Below, in pieces: positions 17,483-27,021 of a stretch of 64,000 nucleotides of DNA. The DNA is from Kurthia gibsonii (GTDB lineage Bacteria; Bacillota; Bacilli; Bacillales_A; Planococcaceae). A program made the position numbers and the translations under genes. The notes below the pieces were generated by a model, which was not told the origin of the DNA, did no database searches, and saw only the letters and a list, made by a program, of their open reading frames with translations. How positions within the stretch are numbered: position 1 is the stretch's first letter; every line of letters starts with the position of its first letter. The stretch lies in NCBI RefSeq assembly GCF_006539985.1, contig NZ_BJOB01000007.1, forward strand, positions 31,729 to 95,728, read 5' to 3'.

Positions 17483-19393
17483 ATGGTGGTGGATTTAAAC
17501 ACAATATCTAGTCCATCCTTTCTGAAAAATTTGAATAAAAAACAATTGCAAGATTTAGCAGTTGATATTCGCAAATTTTTAGTTGAAAAGTGTTCTGTAA
17601 CAGGTGGACATATTGGACCAAATCTAGGTGTAGTTGAATTAACAATTGCGCTACATCGAGTATTTAATAGCCCGCAAGACAAGTTCTTATTTGATGTTGG
17701 GCATCAAGCATATGTGCACAAAATTTTAACAGGTCGTGCGGATCAATTCGATACGTTACGTCAGTATAAAGGTTTATGTGGTTTCCCAAAACGTAATGAG
17801 AGTGAGCATGATGTGTGGGAGACTGGTCATAGTTCAACTTCTCTGTCAGCGGCTATGGGCATGGCAGCTGCACGTGATGTTCAAGGAAAACATAATCATG
17901 TCGTTCCGATTATTGGCGATGGTGCATTAACAGGTGGAATGGCACTTGAAGCACTGAATCATATCGGACATGAAAAAACAAATATGACCGTTATTTTAAA
18001 TGATAATGAGATGTCAATTGCACCGAATGTAGGCGCTTTACACAATATGCTGTCTCGTATGCGTACAGCCACACCTTATAATCGTGCAAAAGATGATTTT
18101 GAAGGTTTATTAAAACGTATTCCAGCAGTAGGTGGACGTTTAGCTTCAACAGCAGAGCGTGTAAAAGATGGTTTGAAATATTTAGTGGTACCAGGCATGT
18201 TCTTTGAAGAATTAGGTTTTACTTACTTAGGACCGATTGACGGTCACGATTTTGAAGCACTTGAGTCAACATTATTAAATGCGAAACGTACTGAAGGTCC
18301 TGTAATCGTTCATGTGATTACGAAAAAAGGTAAGGGCTATTCACCAGCAGAAAATGATAAAATCGGAAATTGGCATGGTACGGGTCCTTACAAAATGGAA
18401 ACAGGAGATTTTGTTAAATCGTCTGTTACAGCACCAGGTTGGTCAAAACTAATTGCAGATACTGTAACACGTATTGCGCGCGAAGATGATCGTGTTGTAA
18501 CGATTACACCTGCGATGCCAGTTGGTTCGAAATTAGAAGGATTTGCGAAGGAATTCCCGAAACGCTTCTTTGATGTTGGTATTGCAGAGCAACATGCAAC
18601 AACGATGGCAGCAGGGATGGCAGCAGAAGGTTCAAAACCGTTCTTATCAATATATTCGACATTTTTACAACGTGCATACGATCAAATGTTACATGATATT
18701 TGTCGTCAAAACTTAAATGTATTCGTTGGAATTGACCGTTCAGGTTTAGTTGGAGCAGATGGCGAAACACATCAAGGTGTATTCGACATTAATTTCCTTC
18801 GCTCAATGCCAAACATTGTCATTATGATGCCGAAAGATGAAAATGAAGGTCAACATATGGTGCAAACAGCTTTAGCATACGATGAGGGCCCAATTTGCTT
18901 ACGCTATCCACGTGGTAATGGTTTAGGTGTTCCAATGGATGAAGAATTAAAAACATTACCAATCGGTAGCTGGGAAGTATTAAAAGCAGGAACAGATGCA
19001 ACGATTCTAACATTTGGTACAACAATTCCGATGGCAGAAGTAGCAGCAGAAAAATTAGCCGAACAAGGTATCTCAGTTGAAATTGTCAATGCTCGCTTCA
19101 TTAAACCAATGGATGAGGAAATGCTACATCATATTTATCAAACAGGTCGCCCTGTTTTAACAATTGAGGAATCGATGCTACAAGGTGGATTTGGTAGTGC
19201 TGTATTAGAGTTTGCGAATGATCATGGCTATGACACAAATCAAACAGAACGTATGGGTATTCCAGATGAATTCATCGAACATGGAAGCGTAGATTTATTA
19301 ATGCGAGACATTCATTTAACAGCAGAAGAAGCTGAAAAACGCATTACAAAGCTCGTACATCAAAAAAGAGAACAAGAAGGTCTAAAATCATAA
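17483..19393 (+). CDS. dxs: 1-deoxy-D-xylulose-5-phosphate synthase
   Basis: The 636-residue thiamine-diphosphate enzyme joins pyruvate and glyceraldehyde 3-phosphate, the first step of the MEP isoprenoid pathway (EC 2.2.1.7). The ThDP motif [16 protein letters not shown]...[10 protein letters not shown] is complete, as are VGIAEQHA in the transketolase domain and the C-terminal domain. Start choice: GTG at 17480, ATG at 17483 and two further GTGs are in frame; ATG at 17483, 6 bases after AAAGG, fits best. Its stop overlaps the next start (TAATG). Confidence 0.96.
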   Translation: MVVDLNTISSPSFLKNLNKKQLQDLAVDIRKFLVEKCSVTGGHIGPNLGVVELTIALHRVFNSPQDKFLFDVGHQAYVHKILTGRADQFDTLRQYKGLCGFPKRNESEHDVWETGHSSTSLSAAMGMAAARDVQGKHNHVVPIIGDGALTGGMALEALNHIGHEKTNMTVILNDNEMSIAPNVGALHNMLSRMRTATPYNRAKDDFEGLLKRIPAVGGRLASTAERVKDGLKYLVVPGMFFEELGFTYLGPIDGHDFEALESTLLNAKRTEGPVIVHVITKKGKGYSPAENDKIGNWHGTGPYKMETGDFVKSSVTAPGWSKLIADTVTRIAREDDRVVTITPAMPVGSKLEGFAKEFPKRFFDVGIAEQHATTMAAGMAAEGSKPFLSIYSTFLQRAYDQMLHDICRQNLNVFVGIDRSGLVGADGETHQGVFDINFLRSMPNIVIMMPKDENEGQHMVQTALAYDEGPICLRYPRGNGLGVPMDEELKTLPIGSWEVLKAGTDATILTFGTTIPMAEVAAEKLAEQGISVEIVNARFIKPMDEEMLHHIYQTGRPVLTIEESMLQGGFGSAVLEFANDHGYDTNQTERMGIPDEFIEHGSVDLLMRDIHLTAEEAEKRITKLVHQKREQEGLKS

Positions 19394-20214
19394 TGGCAGA
19401 CAAAGTACAAAAAGAGCGCGTAGATATTTTACTCGTTCAACGCGGTATGTGTGAAACACGTGAAAAAGCAAAACGTTTAATTATGGCGGGACAAGTTTTC
19501 TCTAAAGAAGTTCGCGTCGATAAAGCAGGAGAGAAAATACCAGCAGACCAAGATTTAACAATTAAAGGTCAACAACTGAAATATGTCAGTCGTGGTGGTC
19601 TAAAGTTAGAAAAAGCACTTGAGATTTTCGACTTTACGGTGGAAGGAAAACTGATGCTAGATATCGGTTCTTCAACAGGTGGTTTTACAGATTGTGCGTT
19701 ACAGAACGGCGCGCGTCATTGTTACGCTTTAGATGTTGGTTCAAATCAACTCGCTTGGAAGATTCGTTCAGATGAACGCGTTACGGTAATGGAGAAAACC
19801 AATTTCCGTTACGTAACTGCACCTGATTTAGTCGAGGGTTTACCAGAAGTGGCAACAATCGATGTATCATTCATTTCACTCGAACTAATTTTACCTGTAT
19901 TAAAAACATTATTGATGCCTGGTGGCGATGTGATGGCTCTTGTTAAACCACAATTCGAAGCAGGTAAAGAAAATGTCGGTAAAAAAGGTGTCGTACGCGA
20001 TGCGAAAATTCATTTAGAAGTACTTGAAAAAGTAGCGGATTTCGCAGAGGAACTAGGGTTTGTTTTAAAAGATGCTTCTTATTCACCAATTACAGGTGGA
20101 GAAGGAAATATCGAATTCTTATTCCATCTTTACAATCCGCATACTACTGAAGAATTAGAACGTTCGTGTGATTTACAAGCAGTTGTAAAAGAAGCACATG
20201 CACAATTAAAATAA
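19393..20214 (+). CDS. yqxC: TlyA-family S4-domain rRNA 2'-O-methyltransferase (YqxC)
   Basis: The 273-residue protein has an N-terminal S4 RNA-binding domain (RVDILLVQRGMCETREKAKRLIMAG) and a FtsJ/RrmJ-like methyltransferase domain. The SAM loop is DIGSSTGGFTDCAL (about 90-103), and KPQFEAGKENVGKKGVVRD is a family hallmark. TlyA proteins methylate 16S and 23S rRNA in mycobacteria; YqxC activity in Firmicutes is inferred. The ATG overlaps the dxs stop by one base. The order dxs-yqxC-argR-recN matches Bacillus. Confidence 0.92.
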   Translation: MADKVQKERVDILLVQRGMCETREKAKRLIMAGQVFSKEVRVDKAGEKIPADQDLTIKGQQLKYVSRGGLKLEKALEIFDFTVEGKLMLDIGSSTGGFTDCALQNGARHCYALDVGSNQLAWKIRSDERVTVMEKTNFRYVTAPDLVEGLPEVATIDVSFISLELILPVLKTLLMPGGDVMALVKPQFEAGKENVGKKGVVRDAKIHLEVLEKVADFAEELGFVLKDASYSPITGGEGNIEFLFHLYNPHTTEELERSCDLQAVVKEAHAQLK

Positions 20215-20228
20215 AGTAGCTAAAAATC

Positions 20229-20274
20229 GAAAAACACTTTCAGAGAATCAGAAGGTTCTTTGAAGGTGTTTTTC
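20229..20274 (+). terminator. Terminator after yqxC
   Basis: GAAAAACACTTTCA pairs with TGAAGGTGTTTTTC (one G-U). The loop contains a second small stem. Confidence 0.85.
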
Positions 20275-20370
20275 CATGAATAAATGCCTAAATAAAAGAA
20301 GAAGAAAATAGATAAAAGATTCGTTTTTTCTTGTTATTTCATTGAATAGATGATAACTTTAGGTTGACAG

Positions 20371-20382
20371 GCATAAATATGC
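20371..20382 (+). promoter_or_regulatory. Possible ARG box upstream of argR
   Basis: GCATAAATATGC is an inverted repeat (GCATA, AA, TATGC) 15 bases before the argR start. It agrees with most positions of the ArgR/AhrC operator TGAATAATTATTCA. Autoregulation is plausible but not proven. Confidence 0.35.
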
Positions 20383-20397
20383 ATAGAGGTGAATGAT

Positions 20398-20847
20398 ATG
20401 AATAAAAGTCAAAGACATATTCGTATTCGTGATATGATTGCGAATCGAGAAATTGAGACACAAGATGAACTAGTCGACTTATTAAAAGAAGCAGGCTATA
20501 ACGTGACACAAGCAACAATCTCACGTGACATTAAAGAATTACATCTAATCAAAGTACCATTACAAGATGGACGTTATAAATATAGCTTACCAGCAGACCA
20601 ACGTTTTAATCCTGTACAAAAACTACATCGTGCGTTAGCAGATGCTTTTGTATCGATTGATGGGGCAAGTCATTTCCTCGTTATGAAGACATTACCAGGC
20701 AACGCACATGCGATTGGCTCATTATTAGATCACTTAGATTGGACGGAAATTTTAGGTACAATCTGTGGAGATGATACAATCATGATTTTATGTCGTGAAG
20801 AATCAATGCGTGAAGTAGTGAAAAATCGTTTACTAGAGATGTTATAA
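20398..20847 (+). CDS. argR: Arginine repressor ArgR/AhrC
   Basis: The 149-residue protein has an N-terminal winged helix ([27 protein letters not shown], with [17 protein letters not shown] as recognition helix) and a C-terminal arginine-binding hexamerisation domain with [11 protein letters not shown] and [13 protein letters not shown]. It represses arginine synthesis and activates catabolism. The frame opens at GTG 20389, but AGAGGTGA lies 6 bases before the ATG at 20398, giving the typical MNKSQRH start. Confidence 0.95.
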   Translation: MNKSQRHIRIRDMIANREIETQDELVDLLKEAGYNVTQATISRDIKELHLIKVPLQDGRYKYSLPADQRFNPVQKLHRALADAFVSIDGASHFLVMKTLPGNAHAIGSLLDHLDWTEILGTICGDDTIMILCREESMREVVKNRLLEML

Positions 20848-20885
20848 GAACTGCTAGAGAGAAGTATTGAGGGGTGTGACACATC

Positions 20886-22580
20886 GTGTTAAAAGAATTA
20901 TCCATAAAGAATTTTGCCATCATTGATGCATTAACCGTCGAATTTCAAGAAGGATTAACTGTATTAACAGGCGAAACAGGTGCGGGTAAGTCAATCATCA
21001 TTGATGCGGTACAACTTTTAGCAGGGGGTAGAGGTTCTCAAGAGTTTATTCGCCATGGTGCTAAAAAGGCAGAGCTTGAGGGCCTTTTTACGTTACCTGA
21101 AGAACCGCATCCTGCTTATGATAAGTGTAAAGAGTTAGGAATTGAAATTGATGAAGGTATCATTATTTTGCGTCGCGACCTAAACGATACAGGAAAGAGT
21201 GTTTGTCGTTTAAACGGTAAAATGATGCCACTGAATATGTTACGTGAAGTGGGTTCGACATTGATTGATATTCATGGGCAACATGAATCACAAGAATTAA
21301 TGGACGATAAACAGCATATCCATTTACTCGATCAATTTGCGGGTGATGCGATAATCGGAGAAAAAGAGCGATATGCATCGCTATATGAACAATATCGTAC
21401 ATTGAAAAGCGAATTAGCAGCACTATCGCTTGGTGAACAGCAAATCGCTCAAAAAATTGATTTATACGCATTCCAAATTAAAGAGATTGATGCATGTAAG
21501 TTTAAAGAGAATGAAGAAAATGAATTAATGGAAGAGCGTCGTCGTTTAAATAACTTCCATAAAATCTTTGAAGGTAGTTCTCACGCACATGAAGCCATTC
21601 TTGGTGAATCTAAAGGGCTTGATTGGATTGGGCAAGCGATGTCTGATTTAGAAGATGTTGCGAATGTAGATGAACAGTTCAAAGAACAATCTATGGCCGT
21701 ATCAGACGCGTTCTATGTTTTACAGGAAGCTGCTTTTTCATTAAAGAATATTTTAGATGAGATGGAATTTGATCCAGAAAGATTAAATGAAGTAGAGCAA
21801 CGCCTCGCACTTATTCAAAATATGAAGCGAAAATACGGACATAGTTTAGCGGATATTTTAGCGTATCGCGATCAAATTGGTAAAGAGCTAGAGACGCTTG
21901 AAAATAGCGATGAAAATATCCAAAAGAATGAAAAACGCTTAAAAGACTTAGAAAAGCAACTAGCTGAACAAGCAGAAAGGCTAACAGTTATCCGTAAAGA
22001 ATATGGTGTTCAATTAGCTGAGAAGATTATGACGCAATTACAAGAGTTGTATATGGAACGTGCAACACTGATTGTGCAAATCACACCGTCACATACATTT
22101 GATGCGATGGGTAGCGATGAAGTTATCTTCTATATTTCAACGAATGTAGGGGAGCCACCAAAGCCACTGACGAAAATTGCGTCTGGTGGTGAGCTATCGC
22201 GTATTATGATTGCTCTTAAAACCATCTTTTCATCTACAATGGGAATTACGTCCATCATTTTTGATGAGGTTGATACAGGCGTAAGTGGCCGTGTAGCGCA
22301 AGCTATTGCGGATAAAATTTCACTAATCTCTGTAAATTCACAAGTGCTTTGTATTTCGCACTTACCACAAGTGGCGGCGATGGCTGATCATCATTACTAT
22401 ATTCAGAAACAAGAAGAAGATAATCGTACATTCACATCGTTATGTGAATTAGTAGAAGATGATCGAATTGACGAGATTAGTCGTATGATGTCAGGTGAAG
22501 TCGTGACGGAAAAAACATTCCAACATGCAAAAGAACTAGTTGAAATTGCAGAAGAACATAAACAACGCCGTATCATATAA
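20886..22580 (+). CDS. recN: DNA repair protein RecN
   Basis: The 564-residue SMC-like ATPase acts early in double-strand break repair. The Walker A is GETGAGKS (about 31-38). A central coiled coil with hinge spans about 160-370, and the C-terminal half has the ABC signature KIASGGELSRIMIALK and Walker B SIIFDEVDTGVSG. The start is GTG at 20886 after GAGGGGTG. In Bacillus spoIVB lies between recN and spo0A; here a terminator and then spo0A follow. Confidence 0.96.
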   Translation: MLKELSIKNFAIIDALTVEFQEGLTVLTGETGAGKSIIIDAVQLLAGGRGSQEFIRHGAKKAELEGLFTLPEEPHPAYDKCKELGIEIDEGIIILRRDLNDTGKSVCRLNGKMMPLNMLREVGSTLIDIHGQHESQELMDDKQHIHLLDQFAGDAIIGEKERYASLYEQYRTLKSELAALSLGEQQIAQKIDLYAFQIKEIDACKFKENEENELMEERRRLNNFHKIFEGSSHAHEAILGESKGLDWIGQAMSDLEDVANVDEQFKEQSMAVSDAFYVLQEAAFSLKNILDEMEFDPERLNEVEQRLALIQNMKRKYGHSLADILAYRDQIGKELETLENSDENIQKNEKRLKDLEKQLAEQAERLTVIRKEYGVQLAEKIMTQLQELYMERATLIVQITPSHTFDAMGSDEVIFYISTNVGEPPKPLTKIASGGELSRIMIALKTIFSSTMGITSIIFDEVDTGVSGRVAQAIADKISLISVNSQVLCISHLPQVAAMADHHYYIQKQEEDNRTFTSLCELVEDDRIDEISRMMSGEVVTEKTFQHAKELVEIAEEHKQRRII

Positions 22581-22588
22581 CTACTATT

Positions 22589-22634
22589 AAGACATTGTAA
22601 ACAAGTACGAATGAATTGTTTACAATGTCTTTTT
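22589..22634 (+). terminator. Terminator after recN
   Basis: AAGACATTGTAAACA pairs perfectly with TGTTTACAATGTCTT, followed by T residues. Confidence 0.93.
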
Positions 22635-22678
22635 TATCTGAAAAATAAACAAAAGTTTCATTCAACACGCAAAAAAAG

Positions 22679-22687
22679 TGTTATAAT
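22679..22687 (+). promoter_or_regulatory. Possible extended -10 promoter for spo0A
   Basis: TGTTATAAT lies about 130 bases before spo0A. No good -35 is visible. No clear 0A box (TGTCGAA) was seen in this gap. Confidence 0.35.
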
Positions 22688-22817
22688 ACATATAAATTAC
22701 ATGAAAATAAAACAATTGTTTTATAAGAAAATGGGTAATGACATTTTGTTTTGAAATGAATTTTGATACAATAAATGCATTGTGAAATGTTGAGTGAAAA
22801 CCTAAGGAGGAAAAAAG

Positions 22818-23612
22818 ATGACGCAGATTAAGGTAGCCATTGCAGATGACAACCGCGAACTTGTAGCCACATTAGAAAAATACTTGCAAAAAAATGAAGG
22901 AATACAAGTAATTCATACTGCTTCAAATGGTAAACAGTGCTTAAAAATGCTGGAGGAAGAAATCCCTGATGTGCTAATTTTAGATATTATTATGCCTCAC
23001 TTAGATGGTTTAGCTGTTTTAGAAGAGATACAAAAAAATGAGCAATGGAAAACGATTGAAGTGATTATGTTAACAGCTTTTGGGCAAGAAGATGTTATGA
23101 AACAAGCGAGTGACTTTGGTGCTGCTTACTTTATGTTAAAACCTTTTGAGATGGAACGTTTAGAGTCGAAGATTATTCAATGTGCAGAACGTGGAAAAAT
23201 GAAACAAACAAAAGCACGTGAAATTATTGAAATTGATTTACCTGAGACATCAGATAAGCATACATTAGATGCACGTATTACATCTATCATTAAGGAAATA
23301 GGTGTACCAGCTCATGTAAAAGGATATGGCTATATTCGTGAAGCTATTCAATTAGTCTATAATAATCCAGATTTATTAAGTTCAATTACAAAAGCGTTGT
23401 ATCCAGCTATTGCAGAAATATTTGAAACGAAACCAACACGTGTAGAGCGGGCCATCCGAAATAGTATTGAGATTGCGTGGGGACGTGGAAATCATGACGC
23501 CGTATCCAAGCTATTCGGTTACACCTCACACCATATGAAACAAAAACCAACGAATTCAGAGTTCATCGCCATGGTCGCTGAGAAGTTACGCGAAGAATTA
23601 GTAGAAGTATAA
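22818..23612 (+). CDS. spo0A: Sporulation/stationary-phase response regulator Spo0A
   Basis: The 264-residue protein has a receiver domain with the acidic pair D10/D11, phosphoacceptor D56 in LILDIIMP, the Thr in MLTAFG and the Lys in FMLKPF. It also has the complete Spo0A DNA-binding domain ([14 protein letters not shown], then [18 protein letters not shown]). The ribosome binding site is AAGGAGG. The protein appears intact, although spoIIIA and spoIVB are missing from their usual places in this window. It may control stationary-phase traits other than sporulation. Confidence 0.95.
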   Translation: MTQIKVAIADDNRELVATLEKYLQKNEGIQVIHTASNGKQCLKMLEEEIPDVLILDIIMPHLDGLAVLEEIQKNEQWKTIEVIMLTAFGQEDVMKQASDFGAAYFMLKPFEMERLESKIIQCAERGKMKQTKAREIIEIDLPETSDKHTLDARITSIIKEIGVPAHVKGYGYIREAIQLVYNNPDLLSSITKALYPAIAEIFETKPTRVERAIRNSIEIAWGRGNHDAVSKLFGYTSHHMKQKPTNSEFIAMVAEKLREELVEV

Positions 23613-23623
23613 GTCATCTTATG

Positions 23624-23667
23624 AAAAAAGCAGCAGCTCGTTCAATTAGAACTGTTTGCTTTTTTTT
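23624..23667 (+). terminator. Terminator after spo0A
   Basis: AAAAAAGCAG..GTTC pairs with GAACTGTTTGCTTTTTT, with bulges, and ends in a T run. Confidence 0.6.
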
Positions 23668-23696
23668 GTGAATATAAGTAAGGAAAGAGGAGAGAT

Positions 23697-23921
23697 ATGT
23701 TTTATATTAGTTCGCTAGTAGGTTTAATGGTACTTTTGTATAGTATATGGAAGCATCATTCTTTAGGAATATATCTTGGTTTTGTTATAGTACTTACAAC
23801 ACTTTTTCTATGGGTTTGGGGTGCAAATGTTTTTTTATTAGCTATACCTGTTCTTTCGATGATTAGTAAAGAGGCTATAGAAAAAATACAAGACAAGAAA
23901 AATCAAACATCTCAAATATAG
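23697..23921 (+). CDS. Small membrane protein, two or three helices
   Basis: The 74-residue product is hydrophobic from about residue 2 to 60 and ends in a Lys/Gln-rich tail. The ATG follows GAAAGAGGAGAG at proper spacing, which supports translation. No family is recognised. It is flanked by terminators on both sides and so is monocistronic. Confidence 0.55.
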   Translation: MFYISSLVGLMVLLYSIWKHHSLGIYLGFVIVLTTLFLWVWGANVFLLAIPVLSMISKEAIEKIQDKKNQTSQI

Positions 23922-24230
23922 GTCTAAAAGCATTCATTTTTCAGAAAGAGTCGTGAAAAATGTATTAGTTTTTTGCGAGGTGGGTATGATAAAGATAGTT
24001 AGGTTTTTCTATGTTATTATATACGAAAAATAGGTACAGACTACATTTGGATAATAATAACCAATAAGAATAGTGAAAAAATAGGACTATTTAGTCAAAT
24101 AAAACTAAATTTGAAAAAAATAAAAAAACAGATAAGCATATAGAAATATTCTAGTGTAAAGGTCTTTAGAAGTTAGGTAAATGCACGATATTAATCATAC
24201 GGACTTTTACACAAGGAGAGGGTGAAAAAC
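23922..24230 (+). other. Gap before fapA-like gene: terminator, otherwise unexplained
   Basis: About 310 bases. The first part holds a terminator: CATTTTTCA (23935-23943) pairs perfectly with TGAAAAATG (23954-23962), followed by a T run to about 23975. The rest is A/T-rich; I see no gene, consensus promoter or repeat that I can support. Confidence 0.5.
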
Positions 24231-25799
24231 ATGGAACTTTATAAAGATCAGCATATGGAAATTATCTCAAGAGACAATAAAGTTTTTGTGAAAAAACATC
24301 AAGAAGATTATACAATGAAGGATTTCGAGACTTTGTTAAAAGAATTTCCACGAATTAAACTGACAAACTTTATGGAATTAAAAAACCTCTTCAATCAACA
24401 GAATGGTGATTTTGTAGAAATAGGTGTTTTATTACCTGAAATGGATATTCAAATCTCAAAAGATGCAATGACTGCTAATATTTTATTTTACGAAGATCCG
24501 AAAAAAATTAGTAACTCTGAAGATGAATTGAATCTTAAAATTAAAGAAATTGCTGCATCTATTGGGATTGAGTACGGTCTGAAACGAATCTTATGGGAAG
24601 AACTTGAGAAGAAAAAACATGTGATTGCGGAAGGGAAAGAGCCTGAAGATGGTGTAGATGCAAAAATCACGTATTTTCAAAATCCAACGCGCAGACCAAA
24701 AATTGGTTTAGATGGTCGAGCAGATTTTTCCGATATGAACTTTATTTTTGAAATTGAAAAAGACGCTTGGCTAGGTGAGAAAATACCGGCATCTGAAGGA
24801 ATACCGGGTATGAATGTATTGGGAAAAGAGATTCCCGCAAAAGCAGGGAAAGACCTTATTTTAAAATATAATCCAGAATCTGTTTATGAAAGTGAAGAAA
24901 ACGGAAAGATTATTATCCGTTCTAAAACAGCAGGTGTATTGGATGATTCAAACGGTCTGATTAGTATTTTACAACATCTCGAAATTAAAACAGATATTGG
25001 TGTAGAAACTGGTAATATTGTGTTTAATGGTTCTATTGCAATTAAGGGAACTGTTTTACCAGGCTATTCAGTAAAAGCAACAGGTGATATTTCGATTGAA
25101 GCAAAAGAAGGCGTATCTGGCGCTGACTCGATTGAATCAACAGGCGGCGATATTTATATTCGTGGTGGTGTATTTGGTCATTCAAAAACAGTCATTCGAG
25201 CAGGTGGAAGTGTCTTTTTAAAACATGCGAATGAAGCAACGATTTATGCTGAAAATGAAATTTGTATCGAAATGTATGCAATAGGTTCAAATTTATCAGG
25301 AAGAATTGTACGTTTAGACGGTGTGAATGGGAAAATTATTGGTGGTGTGACAGAAGCGACATCGTATATCCATACAGCAATCGCTGGAAATCAACACGAA
25401 AGACGTACAGAGTTAATTATTTATACCATTGACCAGAAAGAAAAAATGGGTGAAGTACGCTATAAAGCAGGGAAAATAAAAGAAATTGAACAAGAGATGG
25501 GTGTGCTTGAAAGTCGTGTCATTCAATTACAACCATTAACGAAACAGATGAATGCACAACAACTAGAAGTATTTGAAGATACAAAATATAAATATGAATT
25601 AAAAAAATCAGTTGTAATCCAGTTGAATTATGAAATTCAAACCATTTTAAAACAATTAAGTGAGATTGAAAAAGAATGTGTGGAAGTAACAAAAATAGCA
25701 TTTGAAGGAACGATTATTAAGATTGGTAAACGTTCATCTATGTTAAAAACACGTACAAATGGTGTATTTAAAATGGAGAATGGAGAATTGAATGTATAG
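24231..25799 (+). CDS. FapA/DUF342 family polymerising protein
   Basis: The 522-residue protein belongs to the DUF342 (flagellar assembly protein A) family. It has an N-terminal region with KKHVIAEGKEPEDGVDA and PTRRPKIGLDGRADF, a central right-handed beta-helix-like core rich in short strands (GIAIKGTVLPGYSVKATGDISIEAKEGV-type repeats, about 270-390) and a C-terminal coiled coil (about 400-490). The frame opens at GTG 24222, but AAGGAGAG fits the ATG at 24231. It overlaps the next gene by 8 bases. The exact role is uncertain. Confidence 0.82.
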   Translation: MELYKDQHMEIISRDNKVFVKKHQEDYTMKDFETLLKEFPRIKLTNFMELKNLFNQQNGDFVEIGVLLPEMDIQISKDAMTANILFYEDPKKISNSEDELNLKIKEIAASIGIEYGLKRILWEELEKKKHVIAEGKEPEDGVDAKITYFQNPTRRPKIGLDGRADFSDMNFIFEIEKDAWLGEKIPASEGIPGMNVLGKEIPAKAGKDLILKYNPESVYESEENGKIIIRSKTAGVLDDSNGLISILQHLEIKTDIGVETGNIVFNGSIAIKGTVLPGYSVKATGDISIEAKEGVSGADSIESTGGDIYIRGGVFGHSKTVIRAGGSVFLKHANEATIYAENEICIEMYAIGSNLSGRIVRLDGVNGKIIGGVTEATSYIHTAIAGNQHERRTELIIYTIDQKEKMGEVRYKAGKIKEIEQEMGVLESRVIQLQPLTKQMNAQQLEVFEDTKYKYELKKSVVIQLNYEIQTILKQLSEIEKECVEVTKIAFEGTIIKIGKRSSMLKTRTNGVFKMENGELNV

Positions 25800-26520
25800 A
25801 TTGCCTATTTATGCACATCGTGGTTGGACAAAATGTGAACCAGAAAATACATTAGAGGCGATGAAGGAGGCCATGATACAAACTGCAGCAGATGGAATTG
25901 AGTTTGATTTACAACTGACGAAAGATCGTATTGCAATTGTTACACATGATCTTAATTTAAAACGAATGTTAGGTATTTCTAAATGCGTAAACGATTGTAC
26001 ACTTAACGAAATAAGAAGTCAGAAGATTAAGCAAAGTCGTCATTGTATTAATACATTTTCAGAATTATTAGCATGGGCTATCCCAAATAAAGTACCAATG
26101 AATATTGAACTCAAAGAATCGTTTATCGGACGAACTGCTGATCTTGAGATTGTTGTAAAAAAGACGCAACATTTATCAAGTGTACATTACTCCTCTTTTC
26201 ATCTAGAAGTGTTACAACAAGTAAAGGTAATGAATCCAACAGCAGAAGTAGCGTTTATTCCGAAACGCAAATTTGATTGGACGCGCTTAAATGATTTACC
26301 TTGGATTGATGTGTTACATGTGAATAAGCATTTTTTCTATAAAGAAAAATATTGGAATATAGCACAAGATTTAAATAAAGTTTTACGTTTTTATAGTATT
26401 ACAGGAAAAGAAAAGTGGCTTCAAAAACCACAGCATCCAAGTATTGTTGGATGGATTACAGATGAACCGAATCGAGTCGCAGATGCACAAAGATATGTTG
26501 ATTCATATGTAGAAGAATGA
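25792..26520 (+). CDS. Glycerophosphodiester phosphodiesterase
   Basis: This is a 242-residue TIM-barrel enzyme releasing glycerol 3-phosphate from deacylated phospholipids. The active-site pattern is clear: AHRGWTKCEPENTLEA (catalytic His, Arg, Glu), GIEFDLQLTKD (metal-binding Glu/Asp) and THD (second His), then NIELKE. No signal peptide, so it is cytoplasmic. It overlaps the preceding gene by 8 bases with GGAGAATTG as ribosome binding site. The position between spo0A and the bkd genes resembles yqiK of Bacillus. Confidence 0.9.
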   Translation: MYRLPIYAHRGWTKCEPENTLEAMKEAMIQTAADGIEFDLQLTKDRIAIVTHDLNLKRMLGISKCVNDCTLNEIRSQKIKQSRHCINTFSELLAWAIPNKVPMNIELKESFIGRTADLEIVVKKTQHLSSVHYSSFHLEVLQQVKVMNPTAEVAFIPKRKFDWTRLNDLPWIDVLHVNKHFFYKEKYWNIAQDLNKVLRFYSITGKEKWLQKPQHPSIVGWITDEPNRVADAQRYVDSYVEE

Positions 26521-27021
26521 ATCAACTATTTTTGTGTAGAGAAACTAAATCGAATATACATAGAATAAATGAGGAACTGTATGTTTACAGAGTTGCTCAT
26601 TTTTTTATTTAAAGCTTTAGATTAGGATGTACAAATAATTTTCCTTATAATGTAAATTAACAGAAAAACTTCTTTTTCAACAAAATATATCACAAAATAA
26701 AGTTAATAATTGTCAAGAATACAGTTTTTAGTTAGAATTAGAACAAAGAAGAAAATATGTGTGTAAAATAGAAAAAATAAGTATTTAAACACAATTTTCT
26801 GACAATTCAAGAGCGGATAATGATAAAAAATTAAACGCAAATACAAGTAAGAATGTGTTTTATCAAGTATATTATAAATGTCATATCATGTCATATGACA
26901 TTTATGATAGGAAGAATAAGTATTATTATGATATAACAGATAGTGAAGGTATTTGACCTAAAATGATAAAAAAGCAGTTGTGACAAGAAGTAAAAATAGT
27001 GATTTTATGGAGGTATGACAG
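26521..27021 (+). promoter_or_regulatory. bkd operon upstream region: CodY box, dyad
   Basis: This 500-base A/T-rich gap has no gene that I can support. A terminator for the preceding gene lies at 26567-26607. AATTTTCTGACAATT (26793-26807) matches the CodY box AATTTTCWGAAAATT at 14 of 15 positions. At 26874-26905 ATAAATGTCATAT and ATATGACATTTAT form a perfect 13-bp inverted repeat with a 6-base centre, placed where it would overlap promoter elements (several TATTAT/TATGAT sequences at 26921-26932). No -12/-24 sigma-54 promoter is visible, unlike the B. subtilis bkd operon. Confidence 0.55.
26567..26607 (+). terminator. Terminator after glycerophosphodiesterase
   Basis: AAATGAG..AACTGT pairs with ACAG..AGTTGCTCATTT, followed by a T run. 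Confidence 0.75.

Noticed and set aside
26521..27021. Sigma-54 promoter before the bkd operon
   Set aside because: No GG and GC dinucleotides at -24/-12 spacing in a suitable context were found.
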